Below, piece after piece: positions 24,392-36,899 of a stretch of 64,000 nt of DNA. The position numbers and the translations under genes were made by a program. The notes below the pieces were generated by a model that saw only the letters and a program-made list of their open reading frames with translations, made no database searches and was not told the origin of the DNA. How positions within the stretch are numbered: position 1 is the stretch's first letter; each line of letters starts with the position of its first letter. The stretch spans positions 323,501 through 387,500 of the forward strand of contig CAWZYM010000232.1 in assembly GCA_963966185.1 (NCBI GenBank), in the 5' to 3' direction. The DNA is from Rhabditoides inermis (Eukaryota > Nematoda > Chromadorea > Rhabditida > Rhabditidae).

Positions 24392-25923
24392 GGGGGAGAG
24401 GGATTTTGCCATCGTCAGAATCTGCAATCTGTTGTGCTATCTCTTGCATAGTGCTCTCTTTGTGTCTCTGTCTCCGTGGAATGATAGTGGGACAGACGGC
24501 TTTCCGAGTTCATCAACACACGTGTGTTTCAGTCTGGACGCTCCTCTTCGGCGAGTGTGGAGAGGGAAGGACAGGAGACGCCCGTGTCACCCGCCAGGGA
24601 ACAGCGAGTAGACAGGGACAGGGAACTGCCGCACAGACAAGGTCAGTTGTCAGTTATCACTTCTTTTATATTCGACTATTATGTGTTTTCTTCATTCCAG
24701 TCCTTCCCCTACCGATCCAGTTCGATCTGCTGTCGATCGGTCGACTGCCGGCCGATTTCGACGAGAAAGAGGTGGAGGGAGGACAGATGTTCGAGGTGGG
24801 GAGAGGGAAAGGAGGGAGGCAAGCGAGCAAGCATAGGAAGATTTGTTATGAAAAATCATTCTGCGCATTGATGCTTCTTTTCTGGCAACAGTTCATTGTA
24901 GTTGTGAAATATATCTCGGGTGTTTTATATGTCTGATAAGAATTTAGAATATAATGTACTGATGTTGTTGTTGTTGTTGAATGATGAATGTTGTGTCAAA
25001 CTGAGAATAGTATGGTCGCATTATATTTCTGTTTATATTTTCAATGTAGTACATACTGTATGTAGTTTCAATGTTGTATTGCGCAGGTGGGCTTCCTCGG
25101 AAGTGTCGAGATCAGCCAGGCGGAAGGAGAATCGACTGGTCAGTGTGATACTGTTTCTTTGTCCTCACTCTGTCCATTCTCTCTTTCTCTCTCTCGCGCC
25201 TTATATCGTTTTTCCTTCTCGTTGCGCTCCTTCGTCTCCTCTCTTTCCACCTCACTCCATGTTCTCCTCTATACTTGTTATGACCCCTCTTCGCTCGCAG
25301 ATGACGCCGTCCTGTCTGCCCTCTCCTCGGTGCTGTGTGCCCGCAGTGAGTACGGCCTCGACTCGCCCTCCCCCTGTCGTCTTCTCGTATGCCATCTACG
25401 ACTCGTACTCCGGGACGGCGAGCAGCGGTTGAGGTGAGAGTGTCGATCTAGTGATTAGCTGACCGTACATGGCATAGTTGTACGATGAAACCTCTGTTTT
25501 CAGAGCGTTCTTCGACTTCTGCGACATTGCTCTGTGGATGGTGTCTCGGGAGAACGAGCGTCACTTTGCCATGCTGACAAAGGCACAGGGAGACGACAGC
25601 GGTGCGTGTGTGTTGTGTTGTTCACCTCTTTCTCCCTTCCAGACCGTCCCCGTCTCACGTGCCACGTCCTCGAGACCCCGTCCGGCGCGCGGGCCGCCGA
25701 TGTGTGCGCCGCCCTCGCCAGAGCCACTGCCAACGCATATCAGAAGGCTTGTTCACTTGTTTGTTTGTTTGTTTACTTTCTGTTTCAGATCCAGTCTGGT
25801 GACTCATCCCCGTCCCCATCCAGGGAGGTGGTCCTCGAGGAGAGCACGCCGGTGGAAGAGGAGGATACCAAGTACGAGAGTCTTTCCGAGAAGACTGCTC
25901 TGGAGAGGGTGGAATCCGCGTGA
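22130..25923 (+). CDS. APPL1/APPL2 orthologue, BAR-PH-PTB endosomal adaptor
   Basis: Twenty exons join in phase to 628 codons. Exons: 22130-22177, 22266-22328, 22372-22467, 22528-22649, 22726-22801, 22858-22971, 23030-23124, 23191-23274, 23375-23444, 23489-23574, 23776-23875, 24040-24126, 24260-24334, 24488-24641, 24701-24795, 25087-25138, 25301-25433, 25504-25601, 25643-25746, 25789-25923. The N-terminus (LPLEEVLDSTPQ) matches the APPL LPIEETLEDSPQ start. Residues 1-260 form the BAR domain. A PH domain follows (GYLRCRK, FTSSWDRYFVWTQGAELW). The linker has PIQFDLLS, and the PTB domain begins VGFLGSVEI. APPL proteins bind Rab5 endosomes and link membrane receptors to signalling. The last intron (25747-25788) uses a GC donor (AAG|GCTTGT). 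The length is somewhat shorter than human APPL1 (709 residues). The start is chosen by homology. Confidence 0.93.
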
Positions 25924-27090
25924 GCATCCTGGCAGATGCGGTTTCCCCCGGATGCGCTGTTTATAATTGACATCCGATGGCATAGCGTCGTCTTTGATTT
26001 CAACGCGCACTGTGTGTATACGTGAGAGAGAGGAAAGCAGAGAGGGGGAGACAATTGGGATAGGGCGTCGTGGTTTCCTGCGTTTTTTGTGGTTAGCAGC
26101 GGTGCTATAATATGAGAGGCGAGCGTAATTTTGGCTACGAAACGAGATTCGGAAGAGCCGTCTATGGATGTTTTCGGTATTGCTCCCCCTCTCTCCCTCT
26201 CTCCTTTTCTAGAGCTCTCCCTCTTTCTCTCTCTTGAATGCCCTCTTTCTATCTGTTCCTATTATATTGCCCCTCTCATGATTTATTCATGAGCACATTG
26301 TTTCTTTTCTGGATGTAATTTGGCTGTTTTGCCGCTCACAGTGCCTCTATTCTCCACTTCTGTGCTATACGCGATTCTCTTCAGAATATGTTTTTGTAAA
26401 GTTGTACTATATTTTCAGTTACTCACAGTGTGTCCTCACGGTCATAATAAAGTTTTATAATATCTTTCCGATGTTTTTGCCAGTGTTTAGGGAACCTACT
26501 AAAAATGTTAGTCTTACTTACGATTAGAGAGTCTTTTTGTCGTTTGTTTCATGTCTCTTTATTATGCTTTCTCGCTGGTTCCTAGTCAGAGTCCATAGAA
26601 GCGCTCGTGAATAATTGATACGAACATTTCACATCCCAGTGTACTAAACTGCAACAAAGTAGTATCGTCACGTGGACTCTGCTGCGCTGTTCTATTATTA
26701 TATCACACACCGCTGCAATTTTGTCCAACAAGTGCCCACTATTACTATTGTTTTGCTCATTCGCCTTGGTTTTGATTTGATGTTTCTTTTCATAATCCGT
26801 TTTCCAGTTCATACAGATTAGCGAGATGAGCCCGGAAGGTGGATGGAAGAGTGTGGTGAGTATCGTGGTCCCTTTATATGCGGGTAGTCCCTTTTTGAAT
26901 GTTCGCGTGCAGAGGTGGGGTAAAGAGGACAATAGGGAGGGAGGACTTCCGGTGTTGCTAAAAGGTGCGCCCGCAAATCGCGGGCTTTCAATAAGAGATG
27001 TATGGGAGAGAGAAGTCATTGCGAGTGGAACACGCCTCGCGAATACTCCGCAACTCCGCATTCCTTATTCTTTCAAATCTGACTTTGACC
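25924..27090 (+). terminator. APPL 3' UTR, polyadenylation signal and spacer to K2P gene
   Basis: An AATAAA signal at 26446-26451 lies about 520 bases past the APPL stop and is the likely cleavage signal. CT-rich sequence occupies 26185-26240. From 26500 to 27090 I see no supported gene. An open plus-strand frame starting at 26826 is out of phase with the channel's first exon, so I did not use it. Confidence 0.5.
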
Positions 27091-30000
27091 ATGCTGTTGG
27101 TGGATCGACTGAAAACGCTCGGAGTCGGGAGTGTGAGTAACTACGTTACTCTTACTAGTAGTTACTGGTAAATGATGCAGACATCTGTCAGCTAGTGTTT
27201 GTTTAGAGAGAATAACTTATCCTCTTCCACGCAGGCGTCTCCTCTGGCCGTGCACTTTGGTCTTGTGATAGGAGTTGCCGTCTATACTCTCGTCGGAGCT
27301 GTCATCATGCAGTACCTGGAGAGTCCAGAGAGAATGTCCGTCGTTTTCATTTGCAGTTTGTCGTTAGACATAATCGGACGTTTTGTTGAAATTATGTATG
27401 ATCATTCGATTTTCAGTAGAGCGATGCAGAAGCGGGAGCTGGAGACGGCGCTGGGAGGTGGGTAGCCACAACAGATTTCATAATCACAGTCATGTGTGTT
27501 TGTTGCAGAGAGTGTGCCTATTCCGAAGCACACTGTCGTGTACACCGGCAGCGAGGCAGCTCTCATGGATCCAGCGGTGAGAGTTATGTGTTGACTGTCT
27601 TCAACTTCGCATATGTCGGTCATCTCATATTCATTAGCAATTAGCAGTAATCGTACTCACTACGCAGTGATAAGAAGCGCAATGAATCCACCTCACTCAT
27701 AAGATACATGCTTGACACTATCAGAAACACATCGCAGGTTCACGAGTGCGTGGACAGGGCTCTGAAGGTCATCTTCGAGAAGACGAAGTGCAAGAAACTG
27801 CGAGACGACGTCAACATCGACGCCATCGATGCGTGAGTTCGTTGAAGTTATTTCTGCACAACTAACAAATGGCAAAAAGAGTAAACTCTTTCAGATGCTA
27901 CGAAAACGCAGATTTCCGTCTGCTCGAAGCGCAATACATCGACCTCGAAAAGGCGGGAACAATGGAGGAAGGTGCGGGTTCACTTTTTACTTTTTGCAAA
28001 GAGCCGTCAAGCAGTCAAACCATTCCACGTTTATCGTCTTCAAAATCACGTCGGGCACACGCAAAAATCACACAATCAAAGAGTCGTTTAAGCATTTTTG
28101 TAAGCGAATGTTGAGATTTCTACTATTCAAGTTTCAAGTGAGAGTCTTGTTTTGTTAATCGTCAGTCGTCGGGTGGGGCGGGGCTTCAGAGGTCGGGCTC
28201 ATCCTCCTCGTCCTGCAACGAAAGTGTGCAACACTGTATCATCTGCAGCATACTGTAGATCTACAATATCTTTCGTACCGGATTGATGGGCTGTGTCTTG
28301 GCGGGTTTCAGCACGAACTTGTTCTCGTCGTCGTTCTCCTCCTCCTTCACTTCGTTCGTTATCGTCTTCTCCTAGAATTCAAAGTACAGTAATCCCCTCT
28401 ACGGTACCACCACAGTACCCCAGTCGTCGTCTTCTCGTCCCACTCGAACTCGGAATCCTTCAGCTCCACCTTCGCCAGTCTGGAAGTCATAGCTACAGTA
28501 CCCCAGATACTACCGTAACCCACGCGGCCTCGATCTTATGGTACTCGACTTTGCTGTCCCAGCCGAGCTGTCCGATGTAGAGAGCGAGGTCCGTGTACGC
28601 CTGCGGCACGTTCTCGTTTCCTATAAGAATACTGTACTTTGAAAACAACGATAAAACGAGTACAACTATCTATTTTTTACTCACTGCATCGCTGGAAGAA
28701 CTCGTTCTTGAGCGTGTGCACTTTCTGTTCGTCCGTGGATCCGATCCATGGCAGGTACTTGGGCCCGAGCAGGTAGAACACCTGTGAATATGGTAGTCAC
28801 TACGGTACGGTAGCTACCGTAACCTACGAGGAATATCCAGGATTCGAGGTCGTCCTTGCGAGTCGGCCGCTTGCAGTCGTGTACTGCCCGCGACGAGAAT
28901 CGGTCAATGTAGATCGCGCGCTTGTCGTCTGTCGGAGCGCTGCAAAAGAGTACTTTACTTTGGAAATAGGTTATGGTAGTTTTAATATGGGTTACGGTAC
29001 CCTGGCTGCATCTTGAACGAGAGCGAGAAGTTTCCGAGGAGAATCATGCCCTTGCGCATTTCCGCCGACGAGCAGAAAAGCGACTCGAGTCTGGGATACG
29101 GTATATTGGTATACTGCATATACCGTATACCGTATACCTAATATCACAGTGAGCGAAGCCAAGGTTGTGAAGCTCCTGTAAGGCGCGGAGCGAGAAGAGG
29201 GCAATCTTGTGGATGGTCTGCTGCCTGAAAGTGATTCTCTCTCTCTCTCTCTCTCTCTCTCTCCCCCTTTCTCTCTCCTCTCACACGCTCACTTGAATGT
29301 CTTGTACGTGTTGAGCATGGCTCCGATGTCGTTGGCGTTTTCGACGATGATGAACTTTTGAGAGTTCGTGTAGCCCTGGATTACGGTGGCTACAGTGCCC
29401 CTCTCATTGATAGTATACCTTGTCGAACAGGGCGAGGAACGACTTGGGAATGATGTCCTTGCACGCCATGTACACGTTCAGCTCATTCTAAAAGTTTTGG
29501 TTCAAGCGTGTGCGAGGTTTAGCATAACAGAGAATCAAACATCCACACCACCGCCCGCGTACCGTGACAGAGAAGGCGCCTCTACTGTTGCGCAGCTGAG
29601 ACTTGAGAATGTACGGCTTGCCGGTGCTGTGGTGCTCCACCCTGGGTATACGGTATCAGGAAGTATATCGTAGCTACCGTATACCTGTAGATGCGCATGC
29701 GCTCGTAGCGCCGAAGGTGCTTGAGGATCTTGTAGCTCTGGCCGACAGTGGTGAAGGTAAAACCAGACTGTTCCTGCGGGGGCGCGCCCTTCACCTGAAC
29801 AGCTTTTCTCTTCTCTCTCTATTATTTCCTCCTCCTCTCCCTCTTTCCCCCCCTCTCTCTCTCTCCCACTCTCACTCACCGCCTTGGGCGGGACGACTGG
29901 CTGTTGCTGTGAGCGTGTTGTCTTGTTAGTCTTCTTCTTCTTCTCCTGCTGTAGGAGTGCCCCCACTTCGGCTGACTTTTCCTCCCGAGACACATCCACC

Positions 30001-33000
30001 TCCTTCTTCTTCTGCTAGAAAGAGGGTGAGAGGGAGGAAAGGAGACACCCGCTCACCGTGCGCTGCCGATCTCGCTTCGTCATGGCTGACGTAGAGGGAG
30101 GCGGAGCGAGAAGGGGCGGGGCGCGCGACTCGGCGAGGATGGACAATCGACGAATGACGGGGAGGGAGGGCTGGTCGGCGGGTGGCCGGCAGCCAGACAC
30201 TTCCAGAACAGGGTGAAAGGCTAATGAAGGGGATGAAGATGCATTGGGGTCGATGAAGATGAAAGCGGGTTGCTGATTTATGGTGTCGTGCATCGGCTTC
30301 TGCACATGTCTGTCGCGTATCACTCCGTGCGAAATAGACCATCCAACTTGTGTCCATGCATTTTCACGTTTCATTCTGTCCTTTTTCAGTGGACGCCGAT
30401 TCTTCGGTTCTTGCCGAACACAACAAGTGGTCATTCGAGAACGCTCTCATATTCGCATTCACCGTCATCACCACCATCGGTTGGTTCTCCTGCTGGTTCC
30501 TGCTGGTTCCTGCTGGTTCCTGGTGTCACAGTCACTGGTTGTTTCAGGCTACGGTCATGTTGCTCCGGAGACATTCGCTGGGAGAATGTTCCTGATCTTC
30601 TACGGAATGGTGATAATTATGAAGTTATGATATCGATTGATTGATTGTAAAATAATTCCAGGTCGGTGTTCCACTCACGCTTCTCACCATCGCTGACATC
30701 GGAATGTTCCTATCCATGGTGATGCGGTGAGTATTTATCGATTGATTACCGATGTATCGATTGATTTCAGCTGGATCCTCAAAGGCATCGCGTTCGTGAT
30801 TCGTATGGGAAAGAAATTCTCGAGAATGGGAAAGAAGGTGCGTTCGTGGAAAATGTTGGAAAGACATGTGAAACGTGTCAGGAGAAGAAATCGCCGACAG
30901 TATGGGTGACATCGAATGAGGCCTTGGGCGATGAGAACGCGTTGACAGGAGAGGGAGAGGAGGAGGGGGAGAAGGAGGAGGAGGAGGAGGAGCAGGCAGG
31001 GAGGTGGGTAGTATGCTTATGTTAGAATTTGAATCTGAAAAGTTTTACTTTCTTTACATTAATTGAATGTACTCTCTCCGGTTCTGATTGCACAGTATTT
31101 TCAAGCAGACGGATGTAAGATGAATAATAAGTACAATGAAGCTAATAAGAAGATATAGTAATAATAATAAGTTTATCGCATGTATGTTTGATAGAGTATG
31201 CAAGAAATTGCGGATGGACACTGGCGAAATAGGTGATAATACGATTGTGTGACAAAGTTAAAAATGGTAAAACTAAAACAAAATGAGGTACTACTGCGCC
31301 TTGATCAAGGGTACTGGCAGAGTGATGGTCACATATAATACACGTTGAAATTAAAAGAGAAGTGCAGGTGGGACGACGTGTGAGAGACGCCCTGACTCTC
31401 CAGTCATGATGCACGAATCCGAGACGACGGGAAACCGCTAGAACCAGCCCTGACGAGCTCTCTAAACCGCCCCGCATCCCTCACTCCCACGACTTCAGAT
31501 GAAAGGCTATTCCAGAAACTATGTGCTCTATGAATGCTCGTGAGTAGTCTGTTCGCTGGATCAAAACAAGGGACAATGCGCAAACTATGTGAGTGTCTGG
31601 AGGATGTTGGAATTACATTGAATACACCATCAGATTCAAAAGGCAAAACTCGGTGAGTGACTTTGTATATGAACGTGACGTCATTGATGAAACGACGGGA
31701 CTCGAGGGTTTCAAGTCCCAGCAGGCGGAGACGCTCAGAGTATCCAAGAGATAGGTGACCAGCTCGTTGACAAATGCGACGGGTAAAATACATACCTTTG
31801 CACGCCTTCAAGCAGATTCACCAAACGCACGCTAGTTGGGTTCCACAACTCAGTACAATATTCCAACTTGCATCGGAAATATGTAACATATGCTCTCACT
31901 AAGACAGTGAGATTTCGCGTGTGATATGCCCTCAGAAAGTTATTGATCGACCACAGGGCGTTGTTTGCAATACGAGAGATATGAGTGTCAAAGCCAAGAC
32001 TGTCAGAGATCCATACACCTAAGTCTTTCACGCAGACAGTGGCTTCGATATATAGCATAGATAGTCCTTGGTCAGCGCTACTGACCCAGGTAAGACGATG
32101 TTTATTTGAAATCGCTATTCACAAACCAGTACAAGAATCTACTTTGACTTGTTCGTATTCCATGAGTGTGTGAGCTGTGTGAAATAGACATCTCCTTCCC
32201 TCTCTCTTGTCCATGCGATAGATCGTTTGGCAGCGACGGGTCTGTGTCTGGAATCAGTTGTTGAAGTGTTGAACATGAAAACTATTCGATAGTTTCCCTT
32301 ATTCTACGTGTGTTTGTCTCAGTTTGATTGTCTTGACATTTTTGTTGTCCACATTAAAATTTTGGAACGTTTAAAAGTTCAATCAAGCCTCAAGCGCATC
32401 CTTTTTGGTTCGTTGATGAGTTAATACTTTCAAGATCATGTAAACGTAATACCTGGTGATACAATATACCAAATTCAAAACCATTTCTTTACGGTCTCTG
32501 AGAATAGAAGTCGACGCAATAACAAGAGTGAAGCATATACTGAAAATAAGAAAATTTGAGAGACATTCCAGGCAATATGTTATTGTTAGAGGTTCGTTCA
32601 ATACATGATGCTTTCGCTGATACAGCTCGAACACTGTTACTAATATTCTATCGTTCTGCCTATCTGGTAATGGTGATGATTTGGGGAGCTGACATTGCGT
32701 AGGAGAGCTCGGCGCAGCAGTATATCAAATTGACAATGTGAGCATCATGACGGAATATTATAAGAGGAAGGAAGACCGTGAATACGATGATAGAAAAATT
32801 GAACGCAATCAAAACATAGAGCCTTCTAATAAGCTGCAAAACAAAAGTTACTAAATTCAAACACACATTCTTTCACTTTGAGTAGAAATCTGTTTTCCGT
32901 CAGTTGATATCTCGCTGATAGCGAATACTCGGAGGGTTTGGGATCTTGGCTCAATTTCACGACGATTTTATCATTCCATTTCTCCAGCCAGAGTGCCAGC

Positions 33001-36000
33001 TGGAAACGACTGACTCATTTTCAAGAAGCAGAAACATACTGTGGATATGATAATGACTATGATAATTGATAGTATAGCACCGACTATCAGGTTGTAATTA
33101 TCTGAAACCATCAACTTTAGTTTTTGATTTATCAATCAATACTATATGTACCAATCAATACTAAGTAGACTTGCGGGCAACCAATAGCCAAGTCGCAGGC
33201 GATAGCGAGGCAAGGAATGTACAGTCGTTTCTTGCGTTCGTAGTCTTGAATATAGAGTGTGGACAACACTCTCTGAAGTCGATTGCCCACTGTGACAAGT
33301 TGTTAAAAAGAAGAAGACACACCTCAATCAATGCGAATGCGCACCAATGAATAGTGTATACTGGCCACAACATTCGCAAATACGAAGCGATCACAATGTC
33401 TGGTGTCAGAATTCGATATTCTATATAAGAAGTTGTTTATGTTCATATAATTTCAATTACCTAATGTGCTAACTTGAAAAGTTACCAATACATATCGTGC
33501 AACGATATTCCCACTGAACAATACGAATGAGATACAAGTGGGAATTTTGAGATTCACGTGAAGCTTCCGAGTTCTCGCGAACAAGTAGAGAACGAGAAGG
33601 CCTAGCATGAAGGAGGCAAAATCGAATAGTAACTGAAAATATATTTACTCTTTAGAGATAAGTTGAAGCACCTCGAAGTGATATGCGAATAGGAACCAGT
33701 GGTAGTATCCGCTATCTCTGGCCAGGCTATCATTACAGAAGATGGGAAGGCGGTGGTCCTCGATCGACTGCATAGGCCCGAGAATACTATATTGCGAGAA
33801 AATGAGTGATATTTTAACCAGAACCTTTCAATATAACATAGTTTGCAAATATATCACCTGTCCACATTATTTATGAGTTTTCCACAGTATGCAGACCGAA
33901 CCACTAGTTAGAGACATTAGAATCAGAACAGAGAAAGATCAGAGTTCGTTGATGATGTTATACTTTCTATGAATATTTGATTACCGAGTAAGTTACCGTA
34001 ATATCAATTTCGAAATTTCGTCATCGGACCCAACTATTGAGACTCTTGTGCGTATTTTCAGACCCACAGTGCGCGTATGGGGCTAGAACAAACCAACCGT
34101 TATAAAAAAGGTTTAAGCGGTGACGCTCACGGAACGAAGTGTTTCAAAGAATAAATATGAAGAACAATTTGATATGCCTATCATCGTTGTTTATTGGTTT
34201 GTTATAATACAACATGAGATCATTCATTTCTTGACGGAGACGGCCCATGTTTGCGACAATTGAGTGAAGTAGGCCTCTTTATCCAGGTGCTTCCCAGCTA
34301 TTACAATCACACGCGCCGTCTTTTCTTTTCTGAAAATGTGAAGGTGGTTTAAAAAAAGCTTTCAGGCAAAGCTCAAACTCCAAAAAAAAACACGTCATCA
34401 CACACAAAACACGCCCGACGGTTAGATTTGTACTATTGTCAGACTGATTGTGAGTGTGGACGAAACTGAGATTTGAGCGAGATATGCCGGACGCGCGGAA
34501 AAAGACAAAGCGTGACGCGGCCTTTTTGATTCTCACGGCGGCTGGTTTGATTTTCGAGGTGAGCTTGTTTGATTGATGAGTTTCGGTTTCTCGGCGGCTA
34601 TATTAGTTAGGTGGTTAGATTCCTCGCGATTGCAATCCATTGTCCACTGTCTACATTATTTCGCAGAACAATCTCTCAGAATACTACATATTGTTATTGT
34701 ACATACATACTCACCTCATCACTCGGTACATTGCGTTGACAATCAGTTCATCGCGATCTCGCAGACAGCCGATCGCCGAAATTGAAATGATATTGCAATT
34801 GCTGGAAAGAGACACAAACAACAAATAGGTTACATCACAAATAGAAACTTACATCACAAATACGAGTTCAGCAATGGCGAACAAGAAGTTGATAGCGTGT
34901 TGGTCTTGCCGGAAGAGAATCAAAGGAACGAGAACACAACTGATGACGATGAAACAACAGACGGCTATCACCACATACAGACTGCGGATCAACTGAAAAC
35001 GACGGTCATACATGAGACTTGAGAGACAACATTGCCACTCACCTTCAGTAAGTGACAGTTTTCGACCAGCTGATACCTGGCGGAAAGCGAGTATTCGGAA
35101 GGATTCGGGTCTTTGCTGAATCTCTCGAGAAGCCCGTTGTTCCAACGAACCAGCCAGAACACTATCTGTAACAATGTATGCACAATACAATTCAATGCGT
35201 GTACGTACCATTAGTACTAGAATATTAGTGATTACGACAACAATTCCAGCTAATGTTATATCGTACTCACCTGAACATGGTAAGTACAGGTCTATTTGCT
35301 TTTACATTTCGAATCTTACTCATCGGTATTATCATGACAACGATCGTTATTGATCCAGAACAAATTAGATCAACAACAACGATGAGAGCTGGTATGTGCA
35401 GTCTTTTCTTTCGTTCATAATCCTGGATATATTTCGTCGCGAAAAATCTCTAAAATTTTGAGTTAGTACAGTTTTAAACTTGAACACCTTATTTACTTCA
35501 ATCAAAAATGAGGGAAACGAACTGAGAGTATATATTGGGAAAATTGTTCGAAGAAACGACGTTATCAGTATGGAATCTGTCACATCTAAAACGTGGTGTT
35601 AAATAGTCAAATTAGTACAAATATGAATGCTTACCATGAGGTTCTGTTTGAAATTGCATGAGTTTTAAACGAGATACGCTGTTCACTATGCACATCAATA
35701 GAATAATGCAACATGGAATCTGAAAAATGTAAAACTAGAAAACGAAGTCCAAGTAAAAGTACCTTTAAGTTTTCATGCAACTTTGTTGTTTTAACAAATA
35801 GGTAGCATATGCATAGCATAATAGGAATAGTAATAATTTCAATTGCCATCTTAAAAGTGATTCAGCACATTCATCACCTCAAAAAAAACCTCGATATGAT
35901 AAACATACTGGAACCAGTGATAATAGCTGGAATTGCGGGCAAATGCATCGTCACAAAATATGGGCAACGTATAGTTATCAATTCGTAACATGGGCGTATT

Positions 36001-36868
36001 ATACTTCCGTTATGAAATAGTTTTGTCGGTTTCCATTTCCATTTCAACATCGTGCGGTGAAAGATTATTCGTTTCAGCTGTCATAGTCATTCTGATAAAA
36101 ATACGGCAACGAATGCATTTAGAACTATGTAATGAGTTGTGTGAGGCAAATTCAAAAAGTGTATGTTGTGAAAAAAATACGTTATTTTGTTTCTAGGAAA
36201 ACAGACGAGTCGATCGCTCTAGGTCTCACTTTTATCGTATACGTATGCTTCGGAGCCCTTGTGAGTTTTTTTGTGTCTGTAATTAATCCATTCGGTTATT
36301 TAGTAACATTCTAGGTTCTGCAATCCTACGAACCGGAAATGGACTTCTTCAAAGCACTGTATTTCAACTTTGTAACCCTAACCACTATCGGCCTTGGAGA
36401 TTTTGTACCTAAAAGGTAAAAGAAAGATTACATATATTTGCAAAAGTCAGTGTTTCAGTTATGACTACCTCTACATTACAATTGTCTACATTGGAATTGG
36501 CTTGGCCTTGACAACAATGTCCATTGAAATAGCTGCCGATCTGTTGAAGAAGGTGAGACCAGTAAATCGAAACCAATCATCGATAATCAATAACGTATAT
36601 CAATAATCAACAATCAATTATTAATAACATGTCATGATAGGTTCAGGGCAACGGGTTTGTTATTTTCCCGTAGCCAATCAGTTTTTCAGATCCACTACAT
36701 TGGTCGGAAGGTCGACAACGTCGCCAACACGATGGTGTGGTTCGGAGGAAAAAAGTGAGAGACTTTTTTGTTGCAAAATTCATGATTTTTCCAGAATGAC
36801 AATGAAGAACCTCGTGAAATATCTTGGCGACCAGTTCGACATTCCACAGGTGTCGTTATTCTCTCTCT

Positions 36869-36899
<31 letters not shown>

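Noticed and set aside
26582..27061. Minus-strand 159-codon frame
   Set aside because: No recognisable domain, odd composition and position between two plus-strand genes; likely chance.
26826..27140. Plus-strand 104-codon frame as first exon of the K2P channel
   Set aside because: It is out of phase with the exon encoding VDRLKTLGVGS that joins cleanly to TM1.
34483..34560. Plus-strand exon MPDARKKTKRDAAFLILTAA with a GTGAGC donor
   Set aside because: It ends in phase 0 and cannot join the next K2P exon, which needs two bases, and it overlaps the antisense receptor B tail.
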